The notes below the pieces were generated by a model. It was given only the letters and a program-made list of their open reading frames with translations, searched no databases and had not been told where the DNA came from. The position numbers were made by a program, and so were the translations under genes. Positions 1-10,299 of a DNA stretch of 64,000 nt are shown here, one piece after another; position 1 is the first letter of the stretch, and every line of letters begins with the position of its first letter. The stretch is from Maridesulfovibrio sp. (lineage in GTDB: Bacteria; Desulfobacterota; Desulfovibrionia; Desulfovibrionales; Desulfovibrionaceae), in contig NZ_OY763931.1 in assembly GCF_963667685.1 (NCBI RefSeq), positions 1,131,501 to 1,195,500 of the forward strand. Direction: 5' to 3'.

Positions 1-1627
1 CGCCAACATGCAGAATCGGGGTTCCGGGGTGGCTTTCATTAAAACATGGCCACTGGATTCCCCCTTCTTCCAGCCGTTCGTAAGTAATTCCCGCATGGCT
101 TGGAGTCAGCGTTCGCATTTCATCAAAAACTTCGGCTACACTCTCGTAACGCTCCGGGCGGCCTTGGCGGGCAAGCAGATCAGCCAGAATTTTCCAATCC
201 GGGCGACTCTCGCCAATGGGTTCTACAGCTTTACGGATACGCTGGACCCGCCTCTCAGTGCTGGTAAAAGTTCCGTCCTTTTCCGCAAAGCTGGCTCCGG
301 GCAGGACAACATCAGCAAGTGCTGCGGTCTCGGTAAGAAAAATATCCTGAACGACAAGAAAATCCACATGCTTTAAACAATGCTCAACATGATTGATGTC
401 CGGGTCACTGCGCATTGGGTTCTCCCCAAACACAAACAGTCCTTTGAACTTGTCTTCTTCAATTGCATGCAACATTTTAGGTATGGTCATTCCCGGCTCG
501 GAAGGCAGCGCAACGCCCCATTCAGCTTCAAAAGAAGCCCGTACAGCGCCATCTGTTACCGGCCGATAACCGGTCAGAACATTGGGCAAAGCTCCCATGT
601 CGCAGGAACCCTGGACATTGTTCTGACCGCGCAAGGGGTTGACTCCGGTTTTCGGGCGCCCGATATTCCCGGTTAATAAAGCAAGGTTGGACACGGACAA
701 CACATTATTGGTCCCGGTGGTATGCTGGGTAACCCCCATTGTGTAATAGAAGGCGGCGTTGGTAGAACGTCCGATAAGTCTGGCTGCCCTGCGGATACCC
801 TCAGCAGGCACCTCTGCTATAACAGCTACGCTTTCAGGATCAAAAGCATGCAGGCTCTCCCTGAAAGCAGTGAAATTCTCAGTCGAAGCGGCAACAGCAT
901 CAAGGTCAGCCAACCCTTCATCGAGAATGACCTTCGCGATAGACGACAGAAGCGGAGTATCCGTACCCGGACGCAGACGAAGCCAGACATCCGCCTGACG
1001 TGCAAGGTCAATCTCACGCGGGTCAATGACGACCAGTCCGGCCCCGTTTCGTTTAGCTTCCAGCATGCCGATACCGATAAGCGGATGACATTCAGTAGTG
1101 TTTGAACCGATAACGCAAACACAATCTCCGCATCCCATATCCCATAGCTCGCGGATCGAGTTGGTCATGGAACCGCTTCCGAGTGATGTAGCCAGCCCGG
1201 CTACAGTTGGAGCGTGTCAGAGACGAGCGCAATGGTCGACGTTATTACTGCCGAGACCTGCGCGGATATATTTTTGAAAAAGGTAATTCTCTTCGTTGGA
1301 ACAGCGTGCGCTGCTGAATCCGCCGACAGCATCAGGACCATATTCAGCCGCAATGGAACCCAAACGGTCTGATACAAGCTGAAGAGCCTCATCCCATGAA
1401 GCCGGGACCAGCCGCCCTCCCTTGCGAACAAGAGGTGTTGTCAGCCGATCTTTATGGTGAACAAAATCGAAACCGAATCGCCCCTTTGAGCACAAAGCCC
1501 CCTGATTCACAGATGGTTCAGGACCCGAAGAAACACCTACAATGCGACCATTCTCAACTTCCAGAGAAAGTGAGCAGCCGACACCGCAATAAGGACATGT
1601 AGTAGTTGTACGTTGCATGGAGCTCAT
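1..1627 (-). CDS. fdhA: Formate dehydrogenase catalytic subunit, selenocysteine-containing, partial
   Basis: Molybdopterin oxidoreductase that oxidises formate to CO2; the 3' end lies outside the window. The N-terminus carries the [4Fe-4S] motif CPYCGVGC with a fourth Cys in ALCSKGRFG. It has no Tat signal, so it should be a cytoplasmic enzyme of the E. coli FDH-H type. After DHCARL the frame meets TGA (1217-1219) and then continues HAPTVAGLATSLGSG and onward to the window edge, where I read HPGTPILHVG. I translated long stretches of the continuation and saw no other stop. In this family that position is the Mo-liganding selenocysteine. The first ATG (1627) and a second three codons later (1618) are both possible starts; neither has a clear ribosome binding site. 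The gene is divergent from the MscS gene. Confidence 0.93.
1187..1205 (-). promoter_or_regulatory. Bacterial SECIS hairpin
   Basis: On the minus strand, 11 nt after the UGA, TGTAGCC and GGCTACA form a perfect 7-bp stem closing a five-base loop GGGCT. The E. coli fdhF SECIS has the same 11-nt spacing, as I recall it, and a GGUCU loop that SelB binds. The hairpin lies inside the coding sequence, as bacterial SECIS elements do. Confidence 0.88.
1217..1219 (-). other. In-frame UGA read as selenocysteine
   Basis: TGA falls exactly where formate dehydrogenases have Sec or Cys, in the context CARL-U-HAPTVAG, which matches the E. coli FdhF context CARV-U-HGPSVAG known to me. The reading frame on both sides encodes conserved formate dehydrogenase sequence, so this is recoding and not a premature stop. 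It requires SelA, SelB, SelC and SelD, none of which is in the window. Confidence 0.92.
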
Positions 1628-1960
1628 TTAGCACATGCTGTGCCATAAACCAACAAAACCAACCAGATCATGCAACACACTGAAAATAAAAATAAAAAAA
1701 TTACAAATAAGAGTAGTTGAAATATTATAAAGCCGTAAATTGCGCGCAACAATCCTGCAATTGCATGCAATTGCAGGACAAGCGTGCAAAAAAGAATTCT
1801 GCCCAATCGAACACGCCAGGAAACCGACCGAATTTTACCTTCAACAATGCAACAATGAACCACATAAAAACATCGATTTGATTTTAAGCACACAACTGAC
1901 TATATTTATATTTGGAAGACTGCGACAGGCACTGGAAGTTAATCGAAGTATGGAGATTTC
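1628..1960. other. Divergent intergenic region with palindromes
   Basis: AT-rich region between the formate dehydrogenase and MscS genes. It holds a perfect 24-bp palindrome at 1754-1777 whose core is TTGCATGCAA, a 10-bp palindrome TTGCGCGCAA at 1740-1749, and a short inverted repeat GCACA-TGC-TGTGC at 1631-1643 close to the fdhA start. I see no gene here. The palindromes are candidate operator sites. Confidence 0.6.
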
Positions 1961-4255
1961 ATGTTAAACAAAAAACCACCTTTTAATTTATTTATATTAT
2001 ATTTAGTCTCTTTAGCATTTCTTGCATGCGGACTGCAATCATTTGCCTCCGAGACAGTTGATTATAGCTTTGTTAAAAACCGTATTAACAGCTTCAATGA
2101 GTTTGAAACCGAAGAAAATATAAACTTTATACAACAACAGGAATTTCTTGAAGAATCACAAGAAGACTTGAATATATGGCAACAGAAATTCCAACAACTC
2201 TCACTTTCCGAAAAGTACTCTCAGACATCACCTGTACAAAGAAAGAGAATCAAGCTTAAACTCGAGAACCTGCACCGAAACTTAACTTTACTAATAGATG
2301 ATCTGGAACAGGCGAGGGAAAACTGTAATTCCAGGCTCGAAATTTTGAAATCATACATGAAGGCATGGTCACCGGCTCCAGCTAAAATTCCGGATGACAT
2401 CAGGGCCTTGCATTCCAGTGGAATCAAACGAATCAGGGAACTGAAAAGATCCTCCGAAAAACAACTTCTAAAGATCGATTACACAATAAAATTAGCATCC
2501 AGACTGCAAAACAGGCTTGTGTCTCTAGAAAAAGGCGAAAAGTACAACCTGTTTCAGCTATGGATTACATGGCTTGCTGATGGGACAGATCCAGCATTCA
2601 CCCCCGATTTCTGGCAACAGGTTTTCCCGGGGAAATCATGGTTGAACCTCAAGCAATCAGAACTGGAGGCCGGATTTGAAAGATTCAAACGCAAGTCCGT
2701 GTCCTTTACTTTTCTGGTGCTTGGTATCTTCATCACCTCTATTTTTCTCATACGGCTGATGGACAAGAGTGACCATTTTCAGAACCGTTCAGAAATCGAG
2801 AGGGTAAAATCGCTGCGGCTGATGATAGCAACCTGCTTTTTCTTCTCGATCTATGCAGCGCTGAAATGGATTTATCCGGAATCAATGGATACAGCCGCGG
2901 TCTTATCTTTCGGATTATTCTACTTGGCAATACTCAGGCTTTCCAAGCTGATCTGCCGGCAGAAAAACAAGCTGATCAGTGGAGAGCTAAGGGCCTCAAT
3001 TCTCTTTATTATAAGTGCACTTCTGCTAACACAACAGGTTCCGGCAAGAACGACCTCAGTACTTTTTTTACTGGTTCTCATCGCACTTTGGACATATTCC
3101 GCATTTCATTCATGGCGCAGGGACCGGCTGCATGGAATCTCTTTAGTAGCAAAGCGAAACAGTCTTTTCTCGCCCTTCTTTCTAGTTGCTCTGTTCGGAT
3201 ATGGCAGGCTGGCCTGTGTTTTATTTATTCTATGGTCTTTGATTCTGTTCATCCGCGGATTCGGGTCTGCATGGGCGCAGATTCTGTTTCTCAGAACCGA
3301 AATGAGCCTTGAGCTTAAGAAAGGATTGGTCCGCAGTCTTGCGGTTCCTGCGGGCTGGGCAATAGGATTTGTTATCGCTTTTTTTTGGATGATCGACTTC
3401 TTCGGAGCGAGTGCAGTCTCAGGTATCATGGACCTACGCTACACTTATGGGGACTATTCGATTGCATTCGGAAGCCTCATCTGGTTGGCAATCTTTTTCT
3501 TCATGACCAGACAGTGCGTATCAGCATTCAAGGTCTCCATAGAATATGTAGGACGCAGCTGGCCTAAAGCCAAAAAAGGGGCTGTTCCGTCTATACAGAC
3601 GCTGTTTGCCTACGCGGTCTGGTTTCTTTTCTCTTTGGTAACACTGCAAATACTCGGGTTAAGCCTGACAAGCATCGCAGTCATTGCCGGTGGTTTGAGT
3701 GTCGGTATCGGGTTCGGCCTTCAAAATATCGTCAACAATTTCATAGGCGGCTTAATTCTGTTGTTCGGTCGCTCAATCCAGCAGGGAGATGTAATTGAAC
3801 TGAACAATCTCTGGTGTACAGTTAAGAAAATCAACATCAGAACAACCCAGGTCGAAACTTTCGAGAACGCAGTAATCATGATCCCCAATGCAGATCTCAT
3901 TGCTTCACAGGTTACCAACTGGACTAAGAATAATGCCATAATCAGACGCGATATTCTTGTAGGAGTGGCTTATGGATCTGATATAAACAGAGTAAAAGAG
4001 GTCTTAGCCAAGATTGCTGCCGATCACCCTCATGTTCTGAATTCGCCTGAGCCATACGTCCATTTTAATGACTTCGGCAGCAGTAGTCTGGACTTTCTGC
4101 TCAGAGTATGGATTGATGACATTGATGTAACCCTTAGAACCCTGTCCGAACTACGCTTTTCGATCAACGAGATTTTTCATGATGAAGGCATAGAGATAGC
4201 CTTCCCCCAAATGGACCTGCACGTTAAGAGCACGGCGGAGAGACAAAGTGCATGA
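1961..4255 (+). CDS. MscS-family mechanosensitive channel, long form with coiled-coil N-terminal domain
   Basis: Membrane channel likely to release solutes on hypo-osmotic shock. A signal peptide (residues about 1-30) is followed by a charged coiled-coil region rich in Glu, Lys and Arg (about 40-190), then multiple membrane helices, and the MscS pore helix with small residues AVIAGGLSVGIGFGLQNIV near residues 570-590. The conserved beta domain (GDVIEL, then MIPNADLIASQVTNW) and the C-terminal domain follow. At 764 residues it is much longer than MscS itself and resembles MscK or MscM-type members. GGAG sits eight bases before the ATG. It is monocistronic and divergent from fdhA. Confidence 0.92.
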   Translation: MLNKKPPFNLFILYLVSLAFLACGLQSFASETVDYSFVKNRINSFNEFETEENINFIQQQEFLEESQEDLNIWQQKFQQLSLSEKYSQTSPVQRKRIKLKLENLHRNLTLLIDDLEQARENCNSRLEILKSYMKAWSPAPAKIPDDIRALHSSGIKRIRELKRSSEKQLLKIDYTIKLASRLQNRLVSLEKGEKYNLFQLWITWLADGTDPAFTPDFWQQVFPGKSWLNLKQSELEAGFERFKRKSVSFTFLVLGIFITSIFLIRLMDKSDHFQNRSEIERVKSLRLMIATCFFFSIYAALKWIYPESMDTAAVLSFGLFYLAILRLSKLICRQKNKLISGELRASILFIISALLLTQQVPARTTSVLFLLVLIALWTYSAFHSWRRDRLHGISLVAKRNSLFSPFFLVALFGYGRLACVLFILWSLILFIRGFGSAWAQILFLRTEMSLELKKGLVRSLAVPAGWAIGFVIAFFWMIDFFGASAVSGIMDLRYTYGDYSIAFGSLIWLAIFFFMTRQCVSAFKVSIEYVGRSWPKAKKGAVPSIQTLFAYAVWFLFSLVTLQILGLSLTSIAVIAGGLSVGIGFGLQNIVNNFIGGLILLFGRSIQQGDVIELNNLWCTVKKINIRTTQVETFENAVIMIPNADLIASQVTNWTKNNAIIRRDILVGVAYGSDINRVKEVLAKIAADHPHVLNSPEPYVHFNDFGSSSLDFLLRVWIDDIDVTLRTLSELRFSINEIFHDEGIEIAFPQMDLHVKSTAERQSA

Positions 4256-4373
4256 TTACAATACCCCTGATACGGCAGGGCTTTGCCTGAGTCATTACCG
4301 GACAGTGACAAAATGGAGACATTCAATATATCAACAACATGGAAATCAAATAGTAAAATAGTTCCGTTATTGG

Positions 4374-4403
4374 TTGACTCTCATCTCCTGATACGAGTAA
4401 TAA
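4374..4403 (+). promoter_or_regulatory. Candidate sigma-70 promoter of the peroxiredoxin gene
   Basis: TTGACT, an 18-bp spacer, then TAATAA, about 60 bp upstream of the peroxiredoxin start. This is pattern matching only. Confidence 0.4.
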
Positions 4404-4464
4404 TTAGTGGTATTTTGATTTTTATAGAACGAACTTCAACTTATCTAAACTGAAGGAGTACACT

Positions 4465-5106
4465 ATGGAATCAGGAATCCCCCTCTTAGGTGATGATTTT
4501 CCAGCAATGGAAGTAATTACTACCCATGGACCACTCAACCTGCCTAAAGATATGGCTGGGAAATGGTTTGTGCTATTTTCACATCCCGCAGATTACACCC
4601 CGGTCTGCACAACGGAATTTGTAGCTTTCCAGCACAGATTAGCGGATTTCAAGGCTATGAATTGTGAATTGATAGGTTTGTCCATTGATCAGGTTTTCTC
4701 GCACATAAAATGGGCTGAATGGATCAAGGACAATTTAGACGTTGAGATTGAGTTCCCCATCATTGCCGATGACATGGGAAAAGTTGCAGCTAAGCTCGGC
4801 ATGGTTCACCCGGGTAAAGGAACCAATACCGTCAGGGCTGTTTTTATTGTTGATGATAAAGGTAAGCTTAGGATCATGTTTTACTACCCGCAGGAATTAG
4901 GTAGAAATATGGATGAAATCCTTAGAGCCGTAAAAGGAATGCAGACCGCTGATAACAAGGGGGTCGCTATTCCGGCAGGTTGGCCGAACAATGAACTCAT
5001 AGGAGACTCAGTTATTGTTCCGCCTGCAAATAATGTAAAAACAGCAAAAGAACGCACCGGAGCAAATGATTGTTATGATTGGTGGTTCTGCCATAAGAAG
5101 ATTTAA
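4465..5106 (+). CDS. Peroxiredoxin, AhpC/TSA superfamily, Prx6-like
   Basis: Thiol peroxidase of the cytoplasm that reduces H2O2 and organic peroxides. The peroxidatic cysteine is Cys48 in the motif [13 protein letters not shown]. The C-terminus has two further cysteines, Cys203 and Cys209, in CYDWWFC, as in the archaeal-type Prx6 group where such cysteines act in resolving. Length (213 residues) fits that group. The ribosome binding site GAAGGAG is well placed before ATG. It appears monocistronic and ends at a strong terminator. In an anaerobe such an enzyme protects against transient oxygen exposure. Confidence 0.95.
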   Translation: MESGIPLLGDDFPAMEVITTHGPLNLPKDMAGKWFVLFSHPADYTPVCTTEFVAFQHRLADFKAMNCELIGLSIDQVFSHIKWAEWIKDNLDVEIEFPIIADDMGKVAAKLGMVHPGKGTNTVRAVFIVDDKGKLRIMFYYPQELGRNMDEILRAVKGMQTADNKGVAIPAGWPNNELIGDSVIVPPANNVKTAKERTGANDCYDWWFCHKKI

Positions 5107-5137
5107 ATATCTTCGCTGATACTTACCGAACAAATAC

Positions 5138-5170
5138 AAAGGGTCGATTTTTAAAATCGACCCTTTTTTA
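5138..5170. terminator. Bidirectional rho-independent terminator
   Basis: An 11-bp perfect stem GGGTCGATTTT/AAAATCGACCC with a one-base apex, flanked by A-run on the left and T-run on the right. It serves the peroxiredoxin gene and possibly the convergent permease gene. Confidence 0.9.
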
Positions 5171-5335
5171 TTTTCCATATTAACCGATCTCCAGCCCAGC
5201 CCTCCCCCCACCAATATAGCAAGTCCACCAAATCAGCTGAGTTGGGGATATTCTCGGAAAAATATGTTCTTCAAACCATCAGAACCTGAGCTTACACAAA
5301 CACTCCGCAAGACACCATTAGCTTATAGACGGTCT

Positions 5336-7168
5336 CTAGAGATAAAGAATAGGCAGGACGAATGACAATGTAGCCCACATAATCAAGACCAAAGGAGTGC
5401 CGACTTTTAAAAAATCCATAAATGAATATTCACCAGCGTTCATGACCAGCAGATTGGTCTTATAGGCCATGGGTGTGGCAAAACTCATATTGGCCCCGAA
5501 CAGGACCGCCAGCACGAACGGTTCCGGGTTTAAATTCATTTGCTGAGCAATAGAAAAGGCAATTGGCGTTCCTATCACCGCTGTCGCATTATTGGAAATA
5601 ATATTAGTGAAAATAGCCATTAATAACATTAGCCCGCTTATGACCAAAGAAGGTGGGGCATCCCCACTCAAAGCAACAAATAATTTTCCCAGATAATCCG
5701 CCCCGCCTGTAATCAACATAGCCTTGCCCAAAGCCAGACTTGTCACCACAATCAAAACAACCTGAGCGCTGAGTGCGCGTGTGGCATCGCGCCATGTTAT
5801 GCATTTGGTCAGGATCATAAACAAAGCACCGCATGATGCGCTGATAGCGATGGGCAATATTCCAAAAGCAGCGGTTAATATTATTCCAAGCATGATTGCC
5901 ATTGCTAGATGGGCATTTTGGGAATACGGGAGATCAATTGTTGAATCAAGGACCAGCACCTGGGTATCCTTTTTAAGTTCAAGTATTTTTTCCCGTGCCC
6001 CCTGAACAAGAAGGATATCACCCACCTCCAGTTTTATATCGCTTATTTTATCAAGGAACCTTTTGAGTTTTTTGCCGGAACGGTGGATGGCAAGAGTTGT
6101 CATGCCTGAACGCTCTGCAAAATGGTAACTTTTCAATGTAGTGCCATTCAGCGGCGATCCCTGAAAGATAACTATTTCGGCAATCTGTTGGTCCGCTGCT
6201 TCAAGCAGTAATTCTGAGTCCTCACGATCTGTTGAACCCACGGGGAAAAGTGTACCCTGCAGTAACCTTTCAAACTCTTTAAGCTGCTCCGGTGTATCAT
6301 TTATCACGATATGATCCCCAGGCTGAAGAATGACCCCGGGATCAAGGTAAATCGGCTTTCCTTCTCCCCTTTCGAGTGCAGAAACACTCATGGCACCGCT
6401 AGTAAGCTCAATAGCTTTTGAAAGAGGATTCCCTACAAGCGGACTATCCTCAGTGACCTCCAGATGAGCGGTGAATATTCGGGGAGAACCATCGGTCAAA
6501 GTAATTTCGATTTTTGGGGTAAGGCGCGGGGCTATCTGCCAAAGATATAGAATGCTGACACTGCCCGCGATTACTGCCGGCAATACAAAGTCAAACATTT
6601 CTATGTTCTTAAGCCCCATATCTGAAGCTACTGTTACGACAAGCAGGTTGGTGGAAGTCCCGATAGTTGTAGAAACTCCGCCCACCAAAGTTGAGAACCC
6701 CATAGGCATCAGTACAGAGGTTGCCGGGGACCCTGTCCTTAGAGACACGCTTATAAGAACCGGTAAAAGCAGAACCACTACAGGAACATTATTTATGAAG
6801 GCACTGATAAAAGCTCCCAATAACAGAGTCAGCAAAAAAGAAAACGACGGACTTTTCTTCCATAACCGGGCCAACAGACTTCCCATCGGGTCCAGCGCTC
6901 CTGTACGCAAAATCCCCTGTCCTGCAATCATGAGCGCAGATACTGCTACCAGAGCTTCGTTACCAAAACCGTAGAAGAAATTCACGGCGTTAAAAGTTTC
7001 ACCGCCCGTTTCATAGGGAAACAGCTCAAACCCAACTGCCAGAATCAGAAAAATAAGCAGACTTGAAGTTTCCAGCGGAATCTTCTTTTGCATGAAAAGT
7101 AAAAGAGCAACAGCTGTCAAAACAAGCACAGCAAGAGCGTGAAAATTTGGTATCGAGGGGAGTAACAC
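5336..7168 (-). CDS. SLC13/DASS-type permease with two RCK_C (TrkA-C) domains
   Basis: Inner-membrane anion or dicarboxylate/sulfate transporter. Two membrane blocks, about 10-12 helices in total, flank two soluble TrkA-C domains (about residues 230-310 and 330-410 counting from the chosen start). Family-typical motifs are FINNVPVVVLLLP and IISNNATAVIGTPIA. I chose the GTG at 7168 because GGAG (7176-7179) sits seven bases upstream; the frame itself is open to an ATG at 7267, but the extra 33 residues are not family-like and have no ribosome binding site. The substrate cannot be told from sequence; sulfate, dicarboxylates or other anions are all possible. Confidence 0.88.
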   Translation of the reverse strand: MLLPSIPNFHALAVLVLTAVALLLFMQKKIPLETSSLLIFLILAVGFELFPYETGGETFNAVNFFYGFGNEALVAVSALMIAGQGILRTGALDPMGSLLARLWKKSPSFSFLLTLLLGAFISAFINNVPVVVLLLPVLISVSLRTGSPATSVLMPMGFSTLVGGVSTTIGTSTNLLVVTVASDMGLKNIEMFDFVLPAVIAGSVSILYLWQIAPRLTPKIEITLTDGSPRIFTAHLEVTEDSPLVGNPLSKAIELTSGAMSVSALERGEGKPIYLDPGVILQPGDHIVINDTPEQLKEFERLLQGTLFPVGSTDREDSELLLEAADQQIAEIVIFQGSPLNGTTLKSYHFAERSGMTTLAIHRSGKKLKRFLDKISDIKLEVGDILLVQGAREKILELKKDTQVLVLDSTIDLPYSQNAHLAMAIMLGIILTAAFGILPIAISASCGALFMILTKCITWRDATRALSAQVVLIVVTSLALGKAMLITGGADYLGKLFVALSGDAPPSLVISGLMLLMAIFTNIISNNATAVIGTPIAFSIAQQMNLNPEPFVLAVLFGANMSFATPMAYKTNLLVMNAGEYSFMDFLKVGTPLVLIMWATLSFVLPILYL

Positions 7169-7503
7169 AATAATTCTCCAGTAGTAGGATAAATATAGGA
7201 AGCCTAGAATACTGTAAAATAAGGTGGATGAATAGAGGCAGATCTCCCAAATATCATAACAAAACAAAGCCCATAAATTTTGCTCTACTTAATGTATCGC
7301 GAAAACAAGAAAAGCAACGAGTTATGCTTTCATGGCCTCTAAGATATTCTCCGTCATTAGTTAAAGGTATGGAAAAAAGTATTCTTCTCTGCCTGAGCAA
7401 CAAAATTGACATCTCAGACAAGTCTAAAGGATCATACGTACAACGCCATGCACAACTATTATAAACATCTTGCGCGAGAATCAAATAACTCGTATGTGAA
7501 ATT

Positions 7504-8883
7504 ATGCAGATAAAGTTATTTTCGGCTATAATTTCTATTCTGACGGGAGCGACGCTGGGATGGATATTCTCTATTTTTGAGAACCACCTTGTCGTAAATG
7601 GTTTTGATTCTGCTGCAAAGCTAATCCCTACTGCGGCCGGGGCCATCCTCTTATTTTTTATCTACATTTGCTATATTTACGCGACACAGAACAGAGAAGC
7701 TGAAAAAAATATTGAGTACCAATACACTCTACTCAATACTATCAGTAAAACAGCTCCTGTAGGGATATGCCTGATTCGTGATAAATCTTTTATTCATGTT
7801 AATGACTATTTCTGTGACATGATAGGCTACACTAGGGAAGAACTGATAGAAAAACCAACTTCAATTATTTATCCAACTGAACAGGATTTTCAATTTGGAC
7901 TTGCGGTCAGACAAAACCAAATGAGAATAAATGGGACAGGATCAATCGAGGCTGTAATTAAATGTAAAAACGGAACGCAAAAAGATGTAATTATAAATTC
8001 CACACCGTTGGACAAAGACGACTGGAGCAAGGGAATAACATTCACTCTGTTAGATATCAGCAAGCGGAAGAAGGCCGAGAATGAACTAAAACAATCATAT
8101 ATAGAACTTGAAAAGAGAAAAGACGCTTACAAGGAAGCGCACCGCCTTGAACAACTCGCTAATGTAGAAAGAAGTAACTTTCAAGACAATATGTGTCATG
8201 AAATTCGCACCCCTTTAAACGGAATACTGGGGATGCTGCAAATTTTACAGCTTAAAATCAGCGACAAAGAAGATTTGGAATACATCGACTATACAATGGC
8301 TTCCTGCAAAAGATTGGCGAACCTGCTGCAGGAAATCCTTGAATATTCGAGACTTCAGGAAGGCAGAGTCTGCATACTTCACAAGCCCTTTTGCCTGCCG
8401 GATATCTTTGAAGAAACGCGGTTACTATTCGAACTGTCTCTACGCCAGAAAGGTCTTGATTTTCATATGGATATCTTAGAAGGAATCCCCGATGTTCTTA
8501 TTGGCGACCATCATAAGCTGCAACAGATACTCAATAATCTTGTAGGAAATGCAGTTAAATTCACTAATCAAGGAAGTATTCGTATAGAAGCATGGCCTGT
8601 ATCTAAAAATATATACCCTGAAAAATGCCGCATTCTCTTTTCAGTATCAGACACGGGTATAGGCATTGCTGATGATAAGCTTGAGTATATTTTCAAAGCT
8701 TATTCCCAGGCAGACAGCAGTAATACCAGAAGTTATGACGGAGCTGGACTTGGGTTGACCATAGTTAAGAGGCTTTTAGATACCATTGAGGGTAACATCT
8801 ACATTGAAAGCAAACTAGGAGCCGGAACTGAAATAATATTCTGCATTGAATTCAAAGTTCCAACCCCGGGAATTGACTACTGA
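7504..8883 (+). CDS. Membrane PAS-domain sensor histidine kinase
   Basis: Two N-terminal membrane helices (about residues 5-25 and 41-60), a PAS domain (about 72-190), a short coiled coil, then the HisKA domain with phosphoacceptor His232 in CHEIRTPLNG and a HATPase_c domain with N-box NLVGNAVKFT, DTGIGI and GAGLGL. There is no receiver domain, so the cognate regulator is elsewhere. The ATG lacks an obvious ribosome binding site. The gene stands alone, convergent with the following diguanylate cyclase. The signal sensed is unknown. Confidence 0.93.
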   Translation: MQIKLFSAIISILTGATLGWIFSIFENHLVVNGFDSAAKLIPTAAGAILLFFIYICYIYATQNREAEKNIEYQYTLLNTISKTAPVGICLIRDKSFIHVNDYFCDMIGYTREELIEKPTSIIYPTEQDFQFGLAVRQNQMRINGTGSIEAVIKCKNGTQKDVIINSTPLDKDDWSKGITFTLLDISKRKKAENELKQSYIELEKRKDAYKEAHRLEQLANVERSNFQDNMCHEIRTPLNGILGMLQILQLKISDKEDLEYIDYTMASCKRLANLLQEILEYSRLQEGRVCILHKPFCLPDIFEETRLLFELSLRQKGLDFHMDILEGIPDVLIGDHHKLQQILNNLVGNAVKFTNQGSIRIEAWPVSKNIYPEKCRILFSVSDTGIGIADDKLEYIFKAYSQADSSNTRSYDGAGLGLTIVKRLLDTIEGNIYIESKLGAGTEIIFCIEFKVPTPGIDY

Positions 8884-8955
8884 CAAAGGAACGCACCTGT
8901 ATCTGCCCCATTGTAATTACATAAGGTCAATCACCGGCGGCGAAGCGCTGCTACC

Positions 8956-10299
8956 TTAGTAATCTTCGACGTACACTTCAACTCTATTTCGGCCTTTTGC
9001 TTTAGCTTTATATAGAGCCTCATCCGCCCTGCGGACAATCATCTCAAAATCATCTCCGGGGACATCAACACTAACACCGATGCTGACAGTAAATAAAGGA
9101 ATGCTCAAATCCTTAGCTGTCTGTGCTTCTACAGTCCGGCGCATTCTTTCGGCAACTTCCAAGGCATTCTCTATTTCTGTATCATGCAAAACAGCTAGGA
9201 ACTCTTCACCGCCAAAACGACCAAAAAGATCAGAAGAACGTAGTACATTAGAACATATGCGGGAGAAAGCGCCCAAAGCTAGGTCCCCTATGTCATGCCC
9301 AAACTGGTCGTTAATTGATTTGAAATGATCAATATCCAAAACCAATACAGAAAGGCGGTAAGACTTCTTCTGGTGAGCAGAAAGCATCTGTTGTCCAAGC
9401 TCCATCACATGACGTCTATTGCTAACACCTGTCAAATAGTCTTTAGTAGCTAAAAAATATAACTGTTCTTCCTGTTCTTTGATATTTACAGCTTCCCTCT
9501 TAAGAACGATCACACAGATTCCACCAGTTACGATGTAAAACAGGCAAACAACAACAGCGAGGAAAGGCAGGATGCCTCTGCTCGGGTAAATTTTATTCCA
9601 AACCATATATCCTATAGTACGGTCTTCCAGATCAAGCAGTTTAAAACTGTGGCCGCTATCCCCGTGATCAACACTAAACGCAAGAGTATTTAGTTTATAT
9701 TTCAGACCGATATGCTTTACATAACTATCGTCGAACCTTTTACCAAAAACCAAATAACTGGGAGGAGAACGTCCATCTTTGGTATCTCTGCTCATAAAAA
9801 GACCGGCACTTACAAGAAAATACTCATCATCAACAGAAATAAAACCACTGGCAAGCTTAGCCGGCAATGTACTTTGAGACACTTTTTTAAGCAGTATGGC
9901 TATTTTAGGTCGAAGTATCCGTTCATACTTGCTAATATCATTTTTGTTCACAGCATCAATATAGGAAAAATTACCACTGGAATTTACAGCTAAGCTGAAT
10001 GCTACATCGTGACTAGAAAACATATACTCACCAGTATTAACGGAAATCCAGTCCTTATTCACATTAACAATGCAATTTTCATAAGCTTCATCCCAGAACG
10101 TATACTCTTCAAGTATTTCCTGCTGAATACCAGCTTCAACATCCAAGGCAACCATTACCCTCTGCTTCATATTCTCAGCAGCCAAACTATCCAAAGAAAC
10201 AAAATAGAGATAAAAAACCGCAATAACTCCTATAAAGCTTACGGCAAAAACCAATACAATTGCTTTCCGTACTAATTTGCCTTCATAGAACTTACGCAT
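8956..10299 (-). CDS. CHASE4-like sensor diguanylate cyclase
   Basis: Synthesises c-di-GMP from two GTP. Membrane helix at about 12-34, a periplasmic domain of about 200 residues that looks like CHASE4, a second helix at about 240-265, and a GGDEF domain. The active site is GGEEF at 363-367, preceded at the standard distance by RSSD (354-357), which fits the inhibitory I-site RxxD, so product feedback is expected. AAGGTG precedes the ATG. Transcribed alone. Confidence 0.93.
   Translation of the reverse strand: MRKFYEGKLVRKAIVLVFAVSFIGVIAVFYLYFVSLDSLAAENMKQRVMVALDVEAGIQQEILEEYTFWDEAYENCIVNVNKDWISVNTGEYMFSSHDVAFSLAVNSSGNFSYIDAVNKNDISKYERILRPKIAILLKKVSQSTLPAKLASGFISVDDEYFLVSAGLFMSRDTKDGRSPPSYLVFGKRFDDSYVKHIGLKYKLNTLAFSVDHGDSGHSFKLLDLEDRTIGYMVWNKIYPSRGILPFLAVVVCLFYIVTGGICVIVLKREAVNIKEQEEQLYFLATKDYLTGVSNRRHVMELGQQMLSAHQKKSYRLSVLVLDIDHFKSINDQFGHDIGDLALGAFSRICSNVLRSSDLFGRFGGEEFLAVLHDTEIENALEVAERMRRTVEAQTAKDLSIPLFTVSIGVSVDVPGDDFEMIVRRADEALYKAKAKGRNRVEVYVEDY

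Noticed and set aside
8-1105. Several plus-strand open frames over the formate dehydrogenase gene
   Set aside because: They are shadows of the minus-strand gene, which accounts for all the conserved sequence.
1217-1627. Formate dehydrogenase gene taken as a 136-codon fragment ended by a nonsense mutation
   Set aside because: The stop is TGA exactly at the selenocysteine site and a SECIS hairpin follows at the right distance; the frame stays conserved after it.
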